This document shows, in pieces, positions 40,824 through 49,034 of a stretch of 64,000 bases of DNA (position 1 is the stretch's first letter; every line of letters begins with the position of its first letter). Where the stretch lies: positions 1,364,001 to 1,428,000 of the forward strand of contig NZ_CP144375.1 in NCBI RefSeq assembly GCF_043575855.1, written 5' to 3'. The stretch is from Kutzneria buriramensis. Its GTDB lineage: Bacteria; Actinomycetota; Actinomycetes; Mycobacteriales; Pseudonocardiaceae. The notes beneath the pieces are model-generated. The model made no database searches, was not told the DNA's origin, and saw only the letters and a list, made by a program, of their open reading frames with translations. A program made the position numbers and the translations under genes.

Positions 40824-41552
40824 GTGAAGCTGCGCGCCGTCCCGTCCACGCTCGTCCTCGTCGACGGCACCGACCTGCACCACGATCTGATCGGCGCCGC
40901 CCTGGCGTTGCAGGAGATCGTCACCGAGGGCGGGCTGCCGGCCGCACGGGGCGTGGGCGTGAACCGGTTCGCCGATCCCATGCCCGCCACCGCCGAGGCC
41001 GACGTCTACGTGCTGTACCTGTCCGGACCGCGGTTCGACCCCGAGGAGCAGAAAGCGCTCTCCGACCTGGTCGCCGCCGGCAAGGGCGTGGTCGCCGTGC
41101 ACGCGAGCAACCTGTTCGGCTTCGGCCCCGGCGGCGTCGAGGCGGACCGCGCCGGCATCGACCTGATCGGTTCGCGGTATCTCTCGCACGGCAACGCCGG
41201 CTCCGAGGGGCGGTTCGACGTGCGGGTGCGCCCCGGGCACGCCGTCACCCGCCACCTCGGCGACTTCGCCATCGACGACGAGTACTACCTCATCGACTGC
41301 GCGCCGGATGTCGAGGTTCTGGCCGAGCGGGACACTCCGGAGGGGCCACAGCCCATCGCATACGTCCGGCAGCACGGGCAGGGCCGGGTCTTCTACACCG
41401 CCCTCGGCCACGACCCCCGAGCCTGGGGCAACCCCTGGTTCCGGCAACTGGCGCGGCAGGCCGTCCTCTGGGCCGCCGGCGTCCCCGACGAGGACATCCA
41501 GTCCTGGTCCACCCGCTGGCCCCTCGGCAACGGCCGCACCATCCCCGGCTGA
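40824..41552 (+). CDS. ThuA-like (trehalose utilisation, class I glutamine amidotransferase-like) protein
   Basis: A 242-aa flavodoxin/GATase-like fold. Seen: TLVLVDGTDLHHDLIGAALA, VYVLYLSGPRFDPEEQKALS, GKGVVAVHASNLFGFGP (elbow with Ala-Ser in place of the amidotransferase Cys), RPGHAVTRHLGDFAIDDEYY and RVFYTALGHDPRAWGNPWF. The YTALGHD ending is typical of ThuA proteins, which accompany sugar and keto-sugar pathways but lack a firm activity. It is divergent from GH9 and shares its regulatory box. The stop is followed after 1 nt by a palindromic repeat. Confidence 0.87.
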   Translation: MKLRAVPSTLVLVDGTDLHHDLIGAALALQEIVTEGGLPAARGVGVNRFADPMPATAEADVYVLYLSGPRFDPEEQKALSDLVAAGKGVVAVHASNLFGFGPGGVEADRAGIDLIGSRYLSHGNAGSEGRFDVRVRPGHAVTRHLGDFAIDDEYYLIDCAPDVEVLAERDTPEGPQPIAYVRQHGQGRVFYTALGHDPRAWGNPWFRQLARQAVLWAAGVPDEDIQSWSTRWPLGNGRTIPG

Positions 41553-41668
41553 ACCCCCGCGAGTCGCGCTCACAGACACACCGAAATGCGGTTTCGCGCA
41601 GCTCCGAGACCCTGGGCCCGTTTCTGTGTGAAACCGCATTTCGGTGTGACGTTAGGCGGGACTCGCGG
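41550..41668. repeat. Stop-abutting palindromic element, copy 2
   Basis: Between convergent thuA-like and lacI-type genes. TGA A CCCCCGCGAGTCGCG starts the element at the ThuA-like stop. The main stem is a perfect 19 bp: CACACCGAAATGCGGTTTC with GAAACCGCATTTCGGTGTG (about 41577-41648). The closing arm GCGGGACTCGCGGG runs through the stop codon and last codons of the LacI gene. No nested insertion is present, so it is the simplest copy. Confidence 0.88.
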
Positions 41669-42692
41669 GAGTCGGCACCGGGCCGGTGGAGGCGCGAACG
41701 ATGAGCTCGGTGGCCAGCTCGACGTGCAGGGCCTCCAACTGGTGGCGCTCGAGCAGGCGCATCAGCAGCGTGACGGCCATCCGCCCCATCTCCCCGAGCG
41801 GCTGCCGCACGGTGGTGAGCATCGGCTTGGTCGCGCGGGCCAGGTCGATGTCGTCGAAGCCGGCGACGGACAGGTCCTCCGGCACCCGCAGCCCACGACG
41901 GGCCGCCGCAGCCATGGCACCCACGGCCATCTTGTCGTTGAAGCCGATCAGCGCGGTCGGACGATCCGGCAGGTCGAGCAGCTCGGAGGCGGCACGGAAG
42001 CCCTCGTCGGCGGTCGGCTCACCGCTGCGGATCAACGACGGCGGCGTCAGCACGCCGACCTCCGTCAGGGCGGCGGCGTGCCCGGCTCGACGGGCGTCGG
42101 CGGCGAGCCAGTTGTCCGGGCCGGCGATCACGCCGATGCGGCGGTGGCCGAGTTCGACCAGGTGCTGGGTCAGGCGGCGGGCGCCGGTGAAGTGCGCGGC
42201 CGACACGGCGGCGATGTCCCTCGGCAGCGTCGTACGGGGGTCGATCACGACGAACGGGAAGCCGGTGCCGCGCAGGGCCACCAGCTGCTCGCCCGGTTCC
42301 GGCGGCAGCAGCATGATCGCGCCGGCGACGCCGCCGAGCAGCGGCAGGCCCGACAGCACCGGCTTGTTCTGGGCGGCCTCGCCGGCGTTGAGCACGAGCC
42401 GGCGGCCGTGCAGGTCCAGGGTCTCCGCCACGGAGGAGACGATCAGACCGAAGTAGTCCGAGAGCACGTACGGGCAGTGCACGTAGACCGCGCCCTCGGC
42501 GACGCGGTTGCGACGGGCGCGCGGCACCGGGGCGAGGCCGCCGAGCCGCTCGATCGCCGCCAGCACCAGATCACGGGTGCCCGGCGCCACGTCCTCGCTG
42601 TCGTTGAGGACGCGCGACACGGTCGCGATGGACACCCCGGCGCTGGCCGCGATGTCCCGCACGGTGGCCCGACCGTCCGACCGCCTAGCCAT
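41652..42692 (-). CDS. LacI-family transcriptional repressor
   Basis: A 346-aa repressor. The HTH TVRDIAASAGVSIATVSRVL and hinge NDSEDVAPGTRDLVLAAI are followed by a periplasmic-binding-protein fold (YFGLIVSSVAETLDLHGRRL, PTALIGFNDKMAVGAM, SVAGFDDIDLARATKPMLTT). It should bind a sugar and control the divergent GH30 gene. The last codons (Pro-Ala-Ser-Pro-Ala) are encoded by the arm of a palindromic repeat, which also holds the stop codon. The ATG follows AAAGG. The intergenic region carries TGTTTCA/TTGTTYCA boxes that may be its operators. Confidence 0.92.
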   Translation of the reverse strand: MARRSDGRATVRDIAASAGVSIATVSRVLNDSEDVAPGTRDLVLAAIERLGGLAPVPRARRNRVAEGAVYVHCPYVLSDYFGLIVSSVAETLDLHGRRLVLNAGEAAQNKPVLSGLPLLGGVAGAIMLLPPEPGEQLVALRGTGFPFVVIDPRTTLPRDIAAVSAAHFTGARRLTQHLVELGHRRIGVIAGPDNWLAADARRAGHAAALTEVGVLTPPSLIRSGEPTADEGFRAASELLDLPDRPTALIGFNDKMAVGAMAAAARRGLRVPEDLSVAGFDDIDLARATKPMLTTVRQPLGEMGRMAVTLLMRLLERHQLEALHVELATELIVRASTGPVPTPASPA

Positions 42693-42911
42693 TTGTTACA
42701 GGCCTTTGTTTCACGCAAGGAGTGTAACCGGGAATACGCTTTCCGGAACCAAATCCGATCACATATGTGCACCACGACCGGCCCCGCGGTCCCGAATGGG
42801 TCCACTTCACACCGCCCAACAGCGATGACGGTTTCGCCGCGACGCTCGAGCCCGGTCACCCGGCACGCCGTTGACACTGCCGAGCGTCGGCTGCTTTGCT
42901 GTCCGCGCCGG

Positions 42912-42943
42912 CAATTGTTCCAGTTCTGTTTCAATTGTTTCAG
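42912..42943. promoter_or_regulatory. Tandem CAATTGTTYCAG boxes upstream of the GH30 gene
   Basis: CAATTGTTCCAG (42912-42923) and CAATTGTTTCAG (42932-42943) are 20 bp apart, two helical turns. A related TTTGTTTCA lies at 42706, near the LacI start. The sites sit 17-49 nt before the GH30 ATG. LacI operators are the simplest reading, though these are direct repeats rather than one dyad. Confidence 0.55.
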
Positions 42944-42960
42944 AATCTGAGGAGGGGCCG

Positions 42961-44391
42961 ATGACGTCCCGTGCCAACCTCGCCGCGGCCGTCGCCGCGA
43001 CGCTCGTGCTCGGCACGACCGCGGGTTCCGTCGCCGCACAGGCCACGCCGTGGACCTCGGTGTCGGTGTGGGAGACCACCGCCGACCAGAGCAGACTGCT
43101 GACCCAGTTACCCGGCGCCAGGTTCGGCCGCGAGACCGCAGGCGGACCGACCATCACCATCGACCAGACCAAGAAGTACCAGTCCATCACCGGGTTCGGC
43201 GCGTCGTTCACCGACTCGTCGGCCTGGCTGGTGGCGAACTCGCCGCAGCGCGACGCGATCATGACCAAGCTGTTCGACCCGCGGCGCGGCATCGGGTTGA
43301 ACTTCCTGCGCCAGCCGATCGGCGCCTCGGACTTCTCCCGCTCGCTGTTCAGCTACGACGACGGCGCCGCCGATCCGTCGCTCTCGCGGTTCTCCGTCGC
43401 GCACGACCGGGACTACATCCTGCCGGTGCTGCGCGAGGCGCTGCGGCTGAACCCGGCGACCACCGTGATGGCCACGCCGTGGAGCATGCCCGGCTGGATG
43501 AAGACCAGCGGCTCGATGATCGGCGGGTCGGTCAGGACCGACGACCAGACACTTCGGACGTACGCGAACTATCTGGTGAAGTTCGTTCAGGCGTACCGAA
43601 AGGCCGGCGTGCCGGTGTCGTTGCTGTCCGCGCAGAACGAGCCCGAGTACTCCCCCGCCGACTACCCCGGCGCCACCATGAGCGCCGCCGACGAGGCCCG
43701 GTTCATCGGCGACTACCTCGGCCCCGCACTGCGCGCCGCCGGCCTGCGCACCGGGATCCTGGCCTACGACCACAACTGGGACGACACCAAGTACCCGTCC
43801 GCGGTGCTCGGCGACCCCCAGGCCGCCAAGTACACGTCCGGCGTCGCCTGGCACTGCTACGGCGGCAACCCCGACGCGCAGTCCACCGTGCACGACGCCT
43901 TCCCGGCCAAGGACGCGTACTTCACCGAGTGCTCCGGGTCACAGTCGTCCAATCCCGCCACCACGTTCGCCGACTCGCTGGACTGGCAGACCGAGCACCT
44001 GATCATCGGCGGCACCCGGAACTGGGCCAAGTCGGTCGTCACGTGGAACGTCGCGCTGGACCCGAAGGGCGGGCCCACCATGCACTGCACCACGTGCACC
44101 GGGGCCGTCACCGTCGACGACGCCGCGAACACCGTGTCCTACAACGCCGAGTACTACGTGCTCGGGCAGGCCAGCAAGTTCGTCAAGCCCGGGGCCGTGC
44201 GGATCGACTCGAACACGTTCGGCCCGGGCGACGTCGAGGACGTCGCTTTCCGCAATCCGGACGGCTCCACCGCGCTGATCGTGTTGAACGCCGACGCCTC
44301 GAACGCACGTACTTTCACCGTGTCGGAGCACGGCCGATCGTTCAGCTACACCCTGCCCGCGAAGGCGGTCGCCACCTTTACCTGGCGGTGA
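42961..44391 (+). CDS. Secreted GH30-family glycoside hydrolase
   Basis: A 476-aa exported enzyme. Signal peptide MTSRANLAAAVAATLVLGTT, cleavage near AAQA, then a (beta/alpha)8 barrel with QSITGFGASFTDSSAW (the GH30 opening), acid/base Glu in LLSAQNEPEYSP and nucleophile Glu in DAYFTECSGSQ, and a C-terminal beta sandwich (VKPGAVRIDSN, VAFRNPDGSTALIVLNADAS). GH30 retaining enzymes hydrolyse glucosylceramide, beta-1,6-glucan or similar. It starts with ATG after GAGGAGGGG. It is followed by a strong terminator and regulated, by inference, by the divergent LacI protein. Confidence 0.92.
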   Translation: MTSRANLAAAVAATLVLGTTAGSVAAQATPWTSVSVWETTADQSRLLTQLPGARFGRETAGGPTITIDQTKKYQSITGFGASFTDSSAWLVANSPQRDAIMTKLFDPRRGIGLNFLRQPIGASDFSRSLFSYDDGAADPSLSRFSVAHDRDYILPVLREALRLNPATTVMATPWSMPGWMKTSGSMIGGSVRTDDQTLRTYANYLVKFVQAYRKAGVPVSLLSAQNEPEYSPADYPGATMSAADEARFIGDYLGPALRAAGLRTGILAYDHNWDDTKYPSAVLGDPQAAKYTSGVAWHCYGGNPDAQSTVHDAFPAKDAYFTECSGSQSSNPATTFADSLDWQTEHLIIGGTRNWAKSVVTWNVALDPKGGPTMHCTTCTGAVTVDDAANTVSYNAEYYVLGQASKFVKPGAVRIDSNTFGPGDVEDVAFRNPDGSTALIVLNADASNARTFTVSEHGRSFSYTLPAKAVATFTWR

Positions 44392-44400
44392 CATTGTGAC

Positions 44401-44432
44401 GGGCCGGGCGGGCGGAGCAACCCGCCCGGCCC
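44401..44432 (+). terminator. Terminator after the GH30 gene
   Basis: GGGCCGGGCGGG (44401-44412) and CCCGCCCGGCCC (44421-44432) form a perfect 12-bp stem with an 8-nt loop, 9 nt after the stop codon. No T-run follows. Confidence 0.8.
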
Positions 44433-44525
44433 CGGGCGCGTCCGATCCCATGAAAGGACTGTGCGATCCGGCCCGCGGCGCGGCATGATCGAACAGTGGC
44501 GGTGGCATCGGAAGGGCGTGTTGTG

Positions 44526-45797
44526 ATGAAGAAGTGGCCGGCGATCGTGATGGCCGCCAGCGGCCTGCTGGTCGCGGCGTGCTCACCCGGCGGGGGCGGC
44601 GTGGGCAGCGCGCTGACCACGACCACCACGCCGCCGCCTCCGCCGGCCAAGGCCGCCATCGCGCCGGCCGCCGGCGGGCAGAACGTCGCGACGGACAGCC
44701 CCATCACGGTCACCGCGAGCGGCGGCACCATCACCGACGTCGAGATCACCGGCGGGGGCAAGGTCTCTGGCAGTCTCAGTCCCGACAAGAAGACCTGGAC
44801 CAGCACCGGCACCCTGAACGTGTCGGCCACCTACACCGTCAACGCGACCGTGGTGAACTCGGCCGGCAAGAGCTCCACCGCCACCAGCTCGTTCACCACG
44901 CTCACGCCGACCAGCGTCGAGCACACCCACATCTTCGAGGCCGAGAACACCGCCTACGGCGTCGGCATGCCGATCATGCTCACCTTCGACAAGCCCGTGG
45001 CCAACAAGGCGGCCGTCGAGCAGGCGCTGTCGCTGACCACCTCGCAGCCCGTCGTCGGGGCGTGGGCCTGGGCCGACGACACGCACGTCGACTTCCGGCC
45101 CCGGGACTACTGGCCCGCGAACACCACCGTCAGCTTCGCCGGTCACCTCAACGGCGTGCAGGTGTCGCCCGGCGTGTACGGGGCCGCCGACCTCACCCAG
45201 ACGTTCAGCATCGGCGACTCGATCGTCGTCGTCGCCGGCGCGGCCAGCCACCACATGCAGGTGTACAAGAACGGGGCGCTCCAGTACGACTGGCCCATCA
45301 GCACCGGCAAGCCGGGCCACGACACCCCCAACGGCACCTACCTCACCATCGAAAAAGGCAACCCCGTCGAGATGAAGCCCGCCGACATCGCTCCCGGCGG
45401 TCCCGGCTACTACGACCTGAAGGTGCCGTGGTCCGTGCGGTTCACCTGGAGCGGCGACTACCTGCACGACGCGTACTGGTCCGTCGGCGATCAGGGCAAC
45501 TCCGACGTCAGCCACGGTTGCGTCAACATGCCGCCCGAGGCCGCGCAGGCGTACTACGAGGAGGAGCTGCCCGGCGATCCGGTGACCATCAACGGCAGCC
45601 CGCTCGCCGGCACCCGTGGCGACGGCTGGACCGACTGGTTCGACTCGTGGCAGGACCTGCTCGGCAAGAGCGCCACCCACATGGCCCTGCAGGCCGGGCC
45701 CAGCGGCAGCACCTTCGTCGCCCCGGCGTCGGTCGCCGCCTCCGCCGCCACCGCCCCCACCTGGATGCCCGCCGCGAACAACGCCGCCGCGGCGTAA
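44526..45797 (+). CDS. L,D-transpeptidase lipoprotein (YkuD domain, LdtMt2-like)
   Basis: A 423-aa exported lipoprotein. Lipobox LVAAC with Cys19, a Thr/Pro-rich linker, two Ig-like domains (about 55-250: HTHIFEAENTAYGVGMPIML) and a catalytic YkuD domain (about 250-380) with HGCVNM carrying the catalytic Cys. It makes 3-3 cross-links in peptidoglycan from the outer face of the membrane. The Ala-rich C-terminus beyond the catalytic domain is usual for actinobacterial Ldt. Start ATG at 44526; the longer frame adds a non-signal stretch. Isolated gene with terminators on both sides. Confidence 0.93.
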   Translation: MKKWPAIVMAASGLLVAACSPGGGGVGSALTTTTTPPPPPAKAAIAPAAGGQNVATDSPITVTASGGTITDVEITGGGKVSGSLSPDKKTWTSTGTLNVSATYTVNATVVNSAGKSSTATSSFTTLTPTSVEHTHIFEAENTAYGVGMPIMLTFDKPVANKAAVEQALSLTTSQPVVGAWAWADDTHVDFRPRDYWPANTTVSFAGHLNGVQVSPGVYGAADLTQTFSIGDSIVVVAGAASHHMQVYKNGALQYDWPISTGKPGHDTPNGTYLTIEKGNPVEMKPADIAPGGPGYYDLKVPWSVRFTWSGDYLHDAYWSVGDQGNSDVSHGCVNMPPEAAQAYYEEELPGDPVTINGSPLAGTRGDGWTDWFDSWQDLLGKSATHMALQAGPSGSTFVAPASVAASAATAPTWMPAANNAAAA

Positions 45798-45838
45798 AAG
45801 TCAGGCGGGTTTCACCCTCCGCGAGGGCCAACTCCGCA

Positions 45839-45880
45839 GGATCCTCGCCGCCTCGAATTCCCCGAGGTCGGCGAGGATCC
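45839..45880 (+). terminator. Terminator after the L,D-transpeptidase gene
   Basis: GGATCCTCGCCG (45839-45850) pairs perfectly with CGGCGAGGATCC (45869-45880). An inner CCTCG/CGAGG pair extends the stem. It begins about 40 nt past the stop. Confidence 0.75.
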
Positions 45881-46050
45881 GTCACACTTCTCCGGAGCCT
45901 CGACGCGGTCACCTTCTGGTCGCCGATCGCGGCGAATGCAGTAAGCACGCCCACAGCCCCGGTCGTCGTAGCCGAGGCCGTTGTCCCGCGCCAGGCGGCG
46001 GTGGGTACACCGAGGCCGTGACCACGGTAAATCGGAAATCGTGGGGATTA

Positions 46051-46138
46051 CCTAGTCAGACGGAAATGCCTAGGTGATACCGATTCAATTACCTAGTGGA
46101 ACGCCCTGTCCCTAGGAAATTCAGCTCACTCCTAGGGA
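46051..46138. promoter_or_regulatory. Five phased CCTAG boxes upstream of the copper operon
   Basis: ACCTAGT (46051), CCTAGG (46069), ACCTAGT (46092), CCCTAGG (46110) and CCTAGGG (46131) are centred 19-23 bp apart. The last two make a perfect inverted pair, TCCCTAGGA / TCCTAGGGA. CTAG is normally scarce in such genomes. Probably the binding array of a metal- or stress-responsive regulator, which is not encoded nearby. Confidence 0.6.
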
Positions 46139-46209
46139 TTTCCGGCCATACCTGGAAACCGGTGACAGGATTAGCGTTGCCGGCCGGGGAAAGCGATGGC
46201 CGGAGGCCG

Positions 46210-48420
46210 ATGATGGCGAGGATCAGCAGAAGGCAATTGCTCGTCGCGGGAGCGGCGGTGGGGGCTGTGGGGTTCCCGGCGGCGCGGGTGCTGGCGGCGG
46301 GAAGCGGAACGGCGGCGCCGGAAGCGGTGACGCAGGCACAGACGCCGTTGCCCAGCGCGAGGATCCCGAAGTACGTGACGGCGCTGCGAACCTTCCCGAG
46401 CCGCGTGTCGGGGGCGAGCTTCACGACGCGGCTGGTGGAGGCGCCGCAGCTGGTGCTGCCGAGCGGGATGTACCCGCCGGACCACACGGACGGCACCTGG
46501 GTGTGGGCGTACCAGGTGGACGGTCGGCCGCCGAGCTGGCCGGGGGTGTCGGTGGAGGCGACGAGGGGCACGCCGACGACGGTGACGTACGTGAACGCGC
46601 TGCCGAGGAGCTCGAGGGTGCAGCCGCTGCTGACGGTGGACCAGACGATCCACTGGGCGGACCCGCTGAACGCGAGCAAGCCGTCGCAGCCCTACACGGG
46701 ACCGGTGCCGACGGTGGTGCACCTGCACGGAGCGGAGGTCCAGTCGGCGGCCGACGGGTTGCCGGAGGCGTGGTTCACGGCGGACGGCCGGCACGGCCCG
46801 GCCTACACGACGGGTTCGGCGACAGCGCAGAACGCGACGGTGTACTGCTACCCGAACACTCAGCCGGCGACGACGCTCTGGTACCACGACCACGCGCTGG
46901 GCATCACGAGGATCAACGTCCTGAGCGGCATGGCGGCGTTCTACCTGGTCCGCGACAAGTTCGACACGGGCCGGCCGGACAACCCGCTGCGACTGCCGGC
47001 GGGCGCATTCGAGATCGAGCTGATGCTCCAGGACCGGCTGTTCGACACGAACGGCCAGCTGCGCTTCCCGGACGGCAGCAACCCGGACGCGGACCTGAAC
47101 GGCCCGCCGTCGAACCCGAGCTCGCACCCGTTCTGGATCCCGGAGTTCTTCGGCGACGCGATGGTGGTCAACGGCCGCACCTGGCCGACGCTGGCGGTGG
47201 AGCCGAGGCGCTACCGGTTCAGGATCGTCAACGCCTGCAACGCGCGCTTCCTGCGGATGAACCTGACGGACCCGGCGAACGCGTCCTCGACGACGCCGCC
47301 GTCGGCGGTGGCGTGCTGGCAGATCGGCACCGACGGCGGCCTGCTGGACCGGCCGGTGAGGCTGAACGACCCGGCGGACCCGAACGCGCCGAAGCTGTTC
47401 CTGGCGCCGTCGGAGCGGGCGGACGTGATCATCGACTTCAGCGGCCTGCGCGGCCGGTCGCTGATCCTGACCAACGACGGCCTGTTCCCGTACCCGAGCG
47501 GCGGCCCGCCGGACCCGAACCTCGACGGCCAGCTGATGCGTTTCGACGTGACACAACGGCTTTCGAGCACGGACACCACCTACAATCCCGCGACCGGCGC
47601 CGCGCTGCGCGGCGGTCAGAACCAGCCGGCAGCGATCGTGCGGCTGGCGAATCCGACGACGGGTGCGGTGGCCGCGGGCGTGCGGCCGACGGTGAAGCGG
47701 CAGCTGGTCGTCTTCGAGCAGGAGACTGTGGACTGCGCGGTGTCGGACACCAATGACGGCCCGCTGGAGGCGTTCCTCAACAACAGCAAGTGGAACGGCC
47801 TGCGGGACGGCACCACGACGCCGATCGCGGGCGGGAAGGCCAACACCGGCCTGTACATCACGGAGCTGCCTCGGGTCGGCGCCACGGAACTGTGGGAACT
47901 GCTGGACATCACGGACGACGCGCACCCGATCCACATCCACCTCATCCAGTTCCAGGTCCTCAACCGCCAGAACGTGGACGTGGACGGCTATCGAGCGGCG
48001 TGGGCGGCGGCGTTCCCGGGCGGGACCTTCGCGGGCCAGCAGTGCGACGGAACCTTCGGCCACACAACGTATCCGGCGGGTCAGATCATCCCGGGCTACG
48101 GCCCGCCGCGGGACTACCTGACGCCGAACGCGGACGGCGCGCTGGGTGGGAATCCGGGGATCGGCCCGTTCCTGACGGGACCGGTGCTGCCGCCGGACCC
48201 GGCCGAGGCGGGCTGGAAGGACACGTTCAAGATCAACCCGGGCATGGTGAACCGGGTGCTGATCCGCTGGGCGCCGACGGAAACGGCGATCGCCGACGCG
48301 CAGCCGGGCCTGAACCGGTTCGCGTTCGACCCGACCGCCGGGCCGGGGTACGTCTGGCACTGCCACATCCTCGACCACGAGGACAACGAGATGATGCGTC
48401 CGTACATCCCGGTCAAGTAG
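46210..48420 (+). CDS. Tat-exported multicopper oxidase
   Basis: A 736-aa three-cupredoxin oxidase. Twin-arginine signal SRRQLLVAGAAVGAVGF at the N-terminus. Copper ligands are intact: VVHLHGAEV, TTLWYHDHALGITR, DDAHPIHIHLIQFQ and the type 1 site VWHCHILDHEDNEMM. Such CotA/CueO/bilirubin-oxidase-like enzymes oxidise Cu(I) or phenolics outside the cell. ATG 46210 follows GGAGG. The downstream YcnI and CopC-CopD genes make a copper-handling operon, and the CCTAG array lies upstream. The length is greater than CueO because of long loops between domains. Confidence 0.92.
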   Translation: MMARISRRQLLVAGAAVGAVGFPAARVLAAGSGTAAPEAVTQAQTPLPSARIPKYVTALRTFPSRVSGASFTTRLVEAPQLVLPSGMYPPDHTDGTWVWAYQVDGRPPSWPGVSVEATRGTPTTVTYVNALPRSSRVQPLLTVDQTIHWADPLNASKPSQPYTGPVPTVVHLHGAEVQSAADGLPEAWFTADGRHGPAYTTGSATAQNATVYCYPNTQPATTLWYHDHALGITRINVLSGMAAFYLVRDKFDTGRPDNPLRLPAGAFEIELMLQDRLFDTNGQLRFPDGSNPDADLNGPPSNPSSHPFWIPEFFGDAMVVNGRTWPTLAVEPRRYRFRIVNACNARFLRMNLTDPANASSTTPPSAVACWQIGTDGGLLDRPVRLNDPADPNAPKLFLAPSERADVIIDFSGLRGRSLILTNDGLFPYPSGGPPDPNLDGQLMRFDVTQRLSSTDTTYNPATGAALRGGQNQPAAIVRLANPTTGAVAAGVRPTVKRQLVVFEQETVDCAVSDTNDGPLEAFLNNSKWNGLRDGTTTPIAGGKANTGLYITELPRVGATELWELLDITDDAHPIHIHLIQFQVLNRQNVDVDGYRAAWAAAFPGGTFAGQQCDGTFGHTTYPAGQIIPGYGPPRDYLTPNADGALGGNPGIGPFLTGPVLPPDPAEAGWKDTFKINPGMVNRVLIRWAPTETAIADAQPGLNRFAFDPTAGPGYVWHCHILDHEDNEMMRPYIPVK

Positions 48421-48422
48421 CC

Positions 48423-49034
48423 ATGCGCCGCACGATCACGGTCCTGGCCGCCACGGCCCTGGCGCTGCTGGCCAGCGCCGGGGCCGCCTCGGCCCACGTC
48501 GCCGCCCAGCCCTCGACGGCGACCAAGGGCACGACGGCCGAGGTCGCCTTCCGGGTGCCGAACGAGGAGAAGTCGGCCGCCACGACGGAAGTGCAGCTGA
48601 GCCTCCCGGCCGACCACCCGATCGCGTCGGTGCGACCGAAAGCGATGCCCGGCTGGACCGCCGACATGACGACCACCCGCCTGGCGACGCCGCTGAGCTC
48701 GGACGACGGGCCGGTCACGGACGCGGTCTCGGTGATCACCTGGCACGGAGGGAGCATCGCGCCGGGCAGCTACGACGACTTCGTCGTGCTGCTCGACCCG
48801 GTGCCGGCCGACGCGGACTCGTTGGTGTTCAAGGCGGTCCAGACCTACGACAACGGCGACGTGGTGCGCTGGATCGACACCGCGCCCGGGTCCGACCACC
48901 CGGCCCCGACTGTGTCGCTGGCGGAGCCGGCGCGGCAGGCGCCGGATCTGTTCGGCGTCACCGGCACGGCGATCGGGGTGATCGCCGGGGCCATCGCGAC
49001 CCTGGCCTGGCGGCGGAATCGCCTAGCCCGATGA
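48423..49034 (+). CDS. YcnI/DUF1775 copper-associated protein
   Basis: A 203-aa protein. Sec signal (ITVLAATALALLASAGAASA) leaving His at the mature N-terminus (AHVAAQPS), as in Bacillus YcnI, where this His binds copper. A beta-sandwich DUF1775 domain follows (EVQLSLPADHPIASVRPKAM, GWTADMTT; later GSYDDFVVLLDPVP) and a C-terminal transmembrane helix (VTGTAIGVIAGAIATLAW) with a basic tail. Two nt after the oxidase stop and overlapping CopC-CopD by 4 bp, so within the copper operon. It probably passes Cu to the membrane copper transporter. Confidence 0.9.
   Translation: MRRTITVLAATALALLASAGAASAHVAAQPSTATKGTTAEVAFRVPNEEKSAATTEVQLSLPADHPIASVRPKAMPGWTADMTTTRLATPLSSDDGPVTDAVSVITWHGGSIAPGSYDDFVVLLDPVPADADSLVFKAVQTYDNGDVVRWIDTAPGSDHPAPTVSLAEPARQAPDLFGVTGTAIGVIAGAIATLAWRRNRLAR

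Larger units (their letters stand above)
45798..46209. other. 412-bp region: terminator plus CCTAG-rich copper-operon promoter region
   Basis: No gene is seen. It holds a terminator at 45839-45880 for the L,D-transpeptidase gene, a featureless part to about 46045, then the five phased CCTAG boxes at 46051-46138. The leader of the multicopper oxidase gene follows. Confidence 0.7.
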
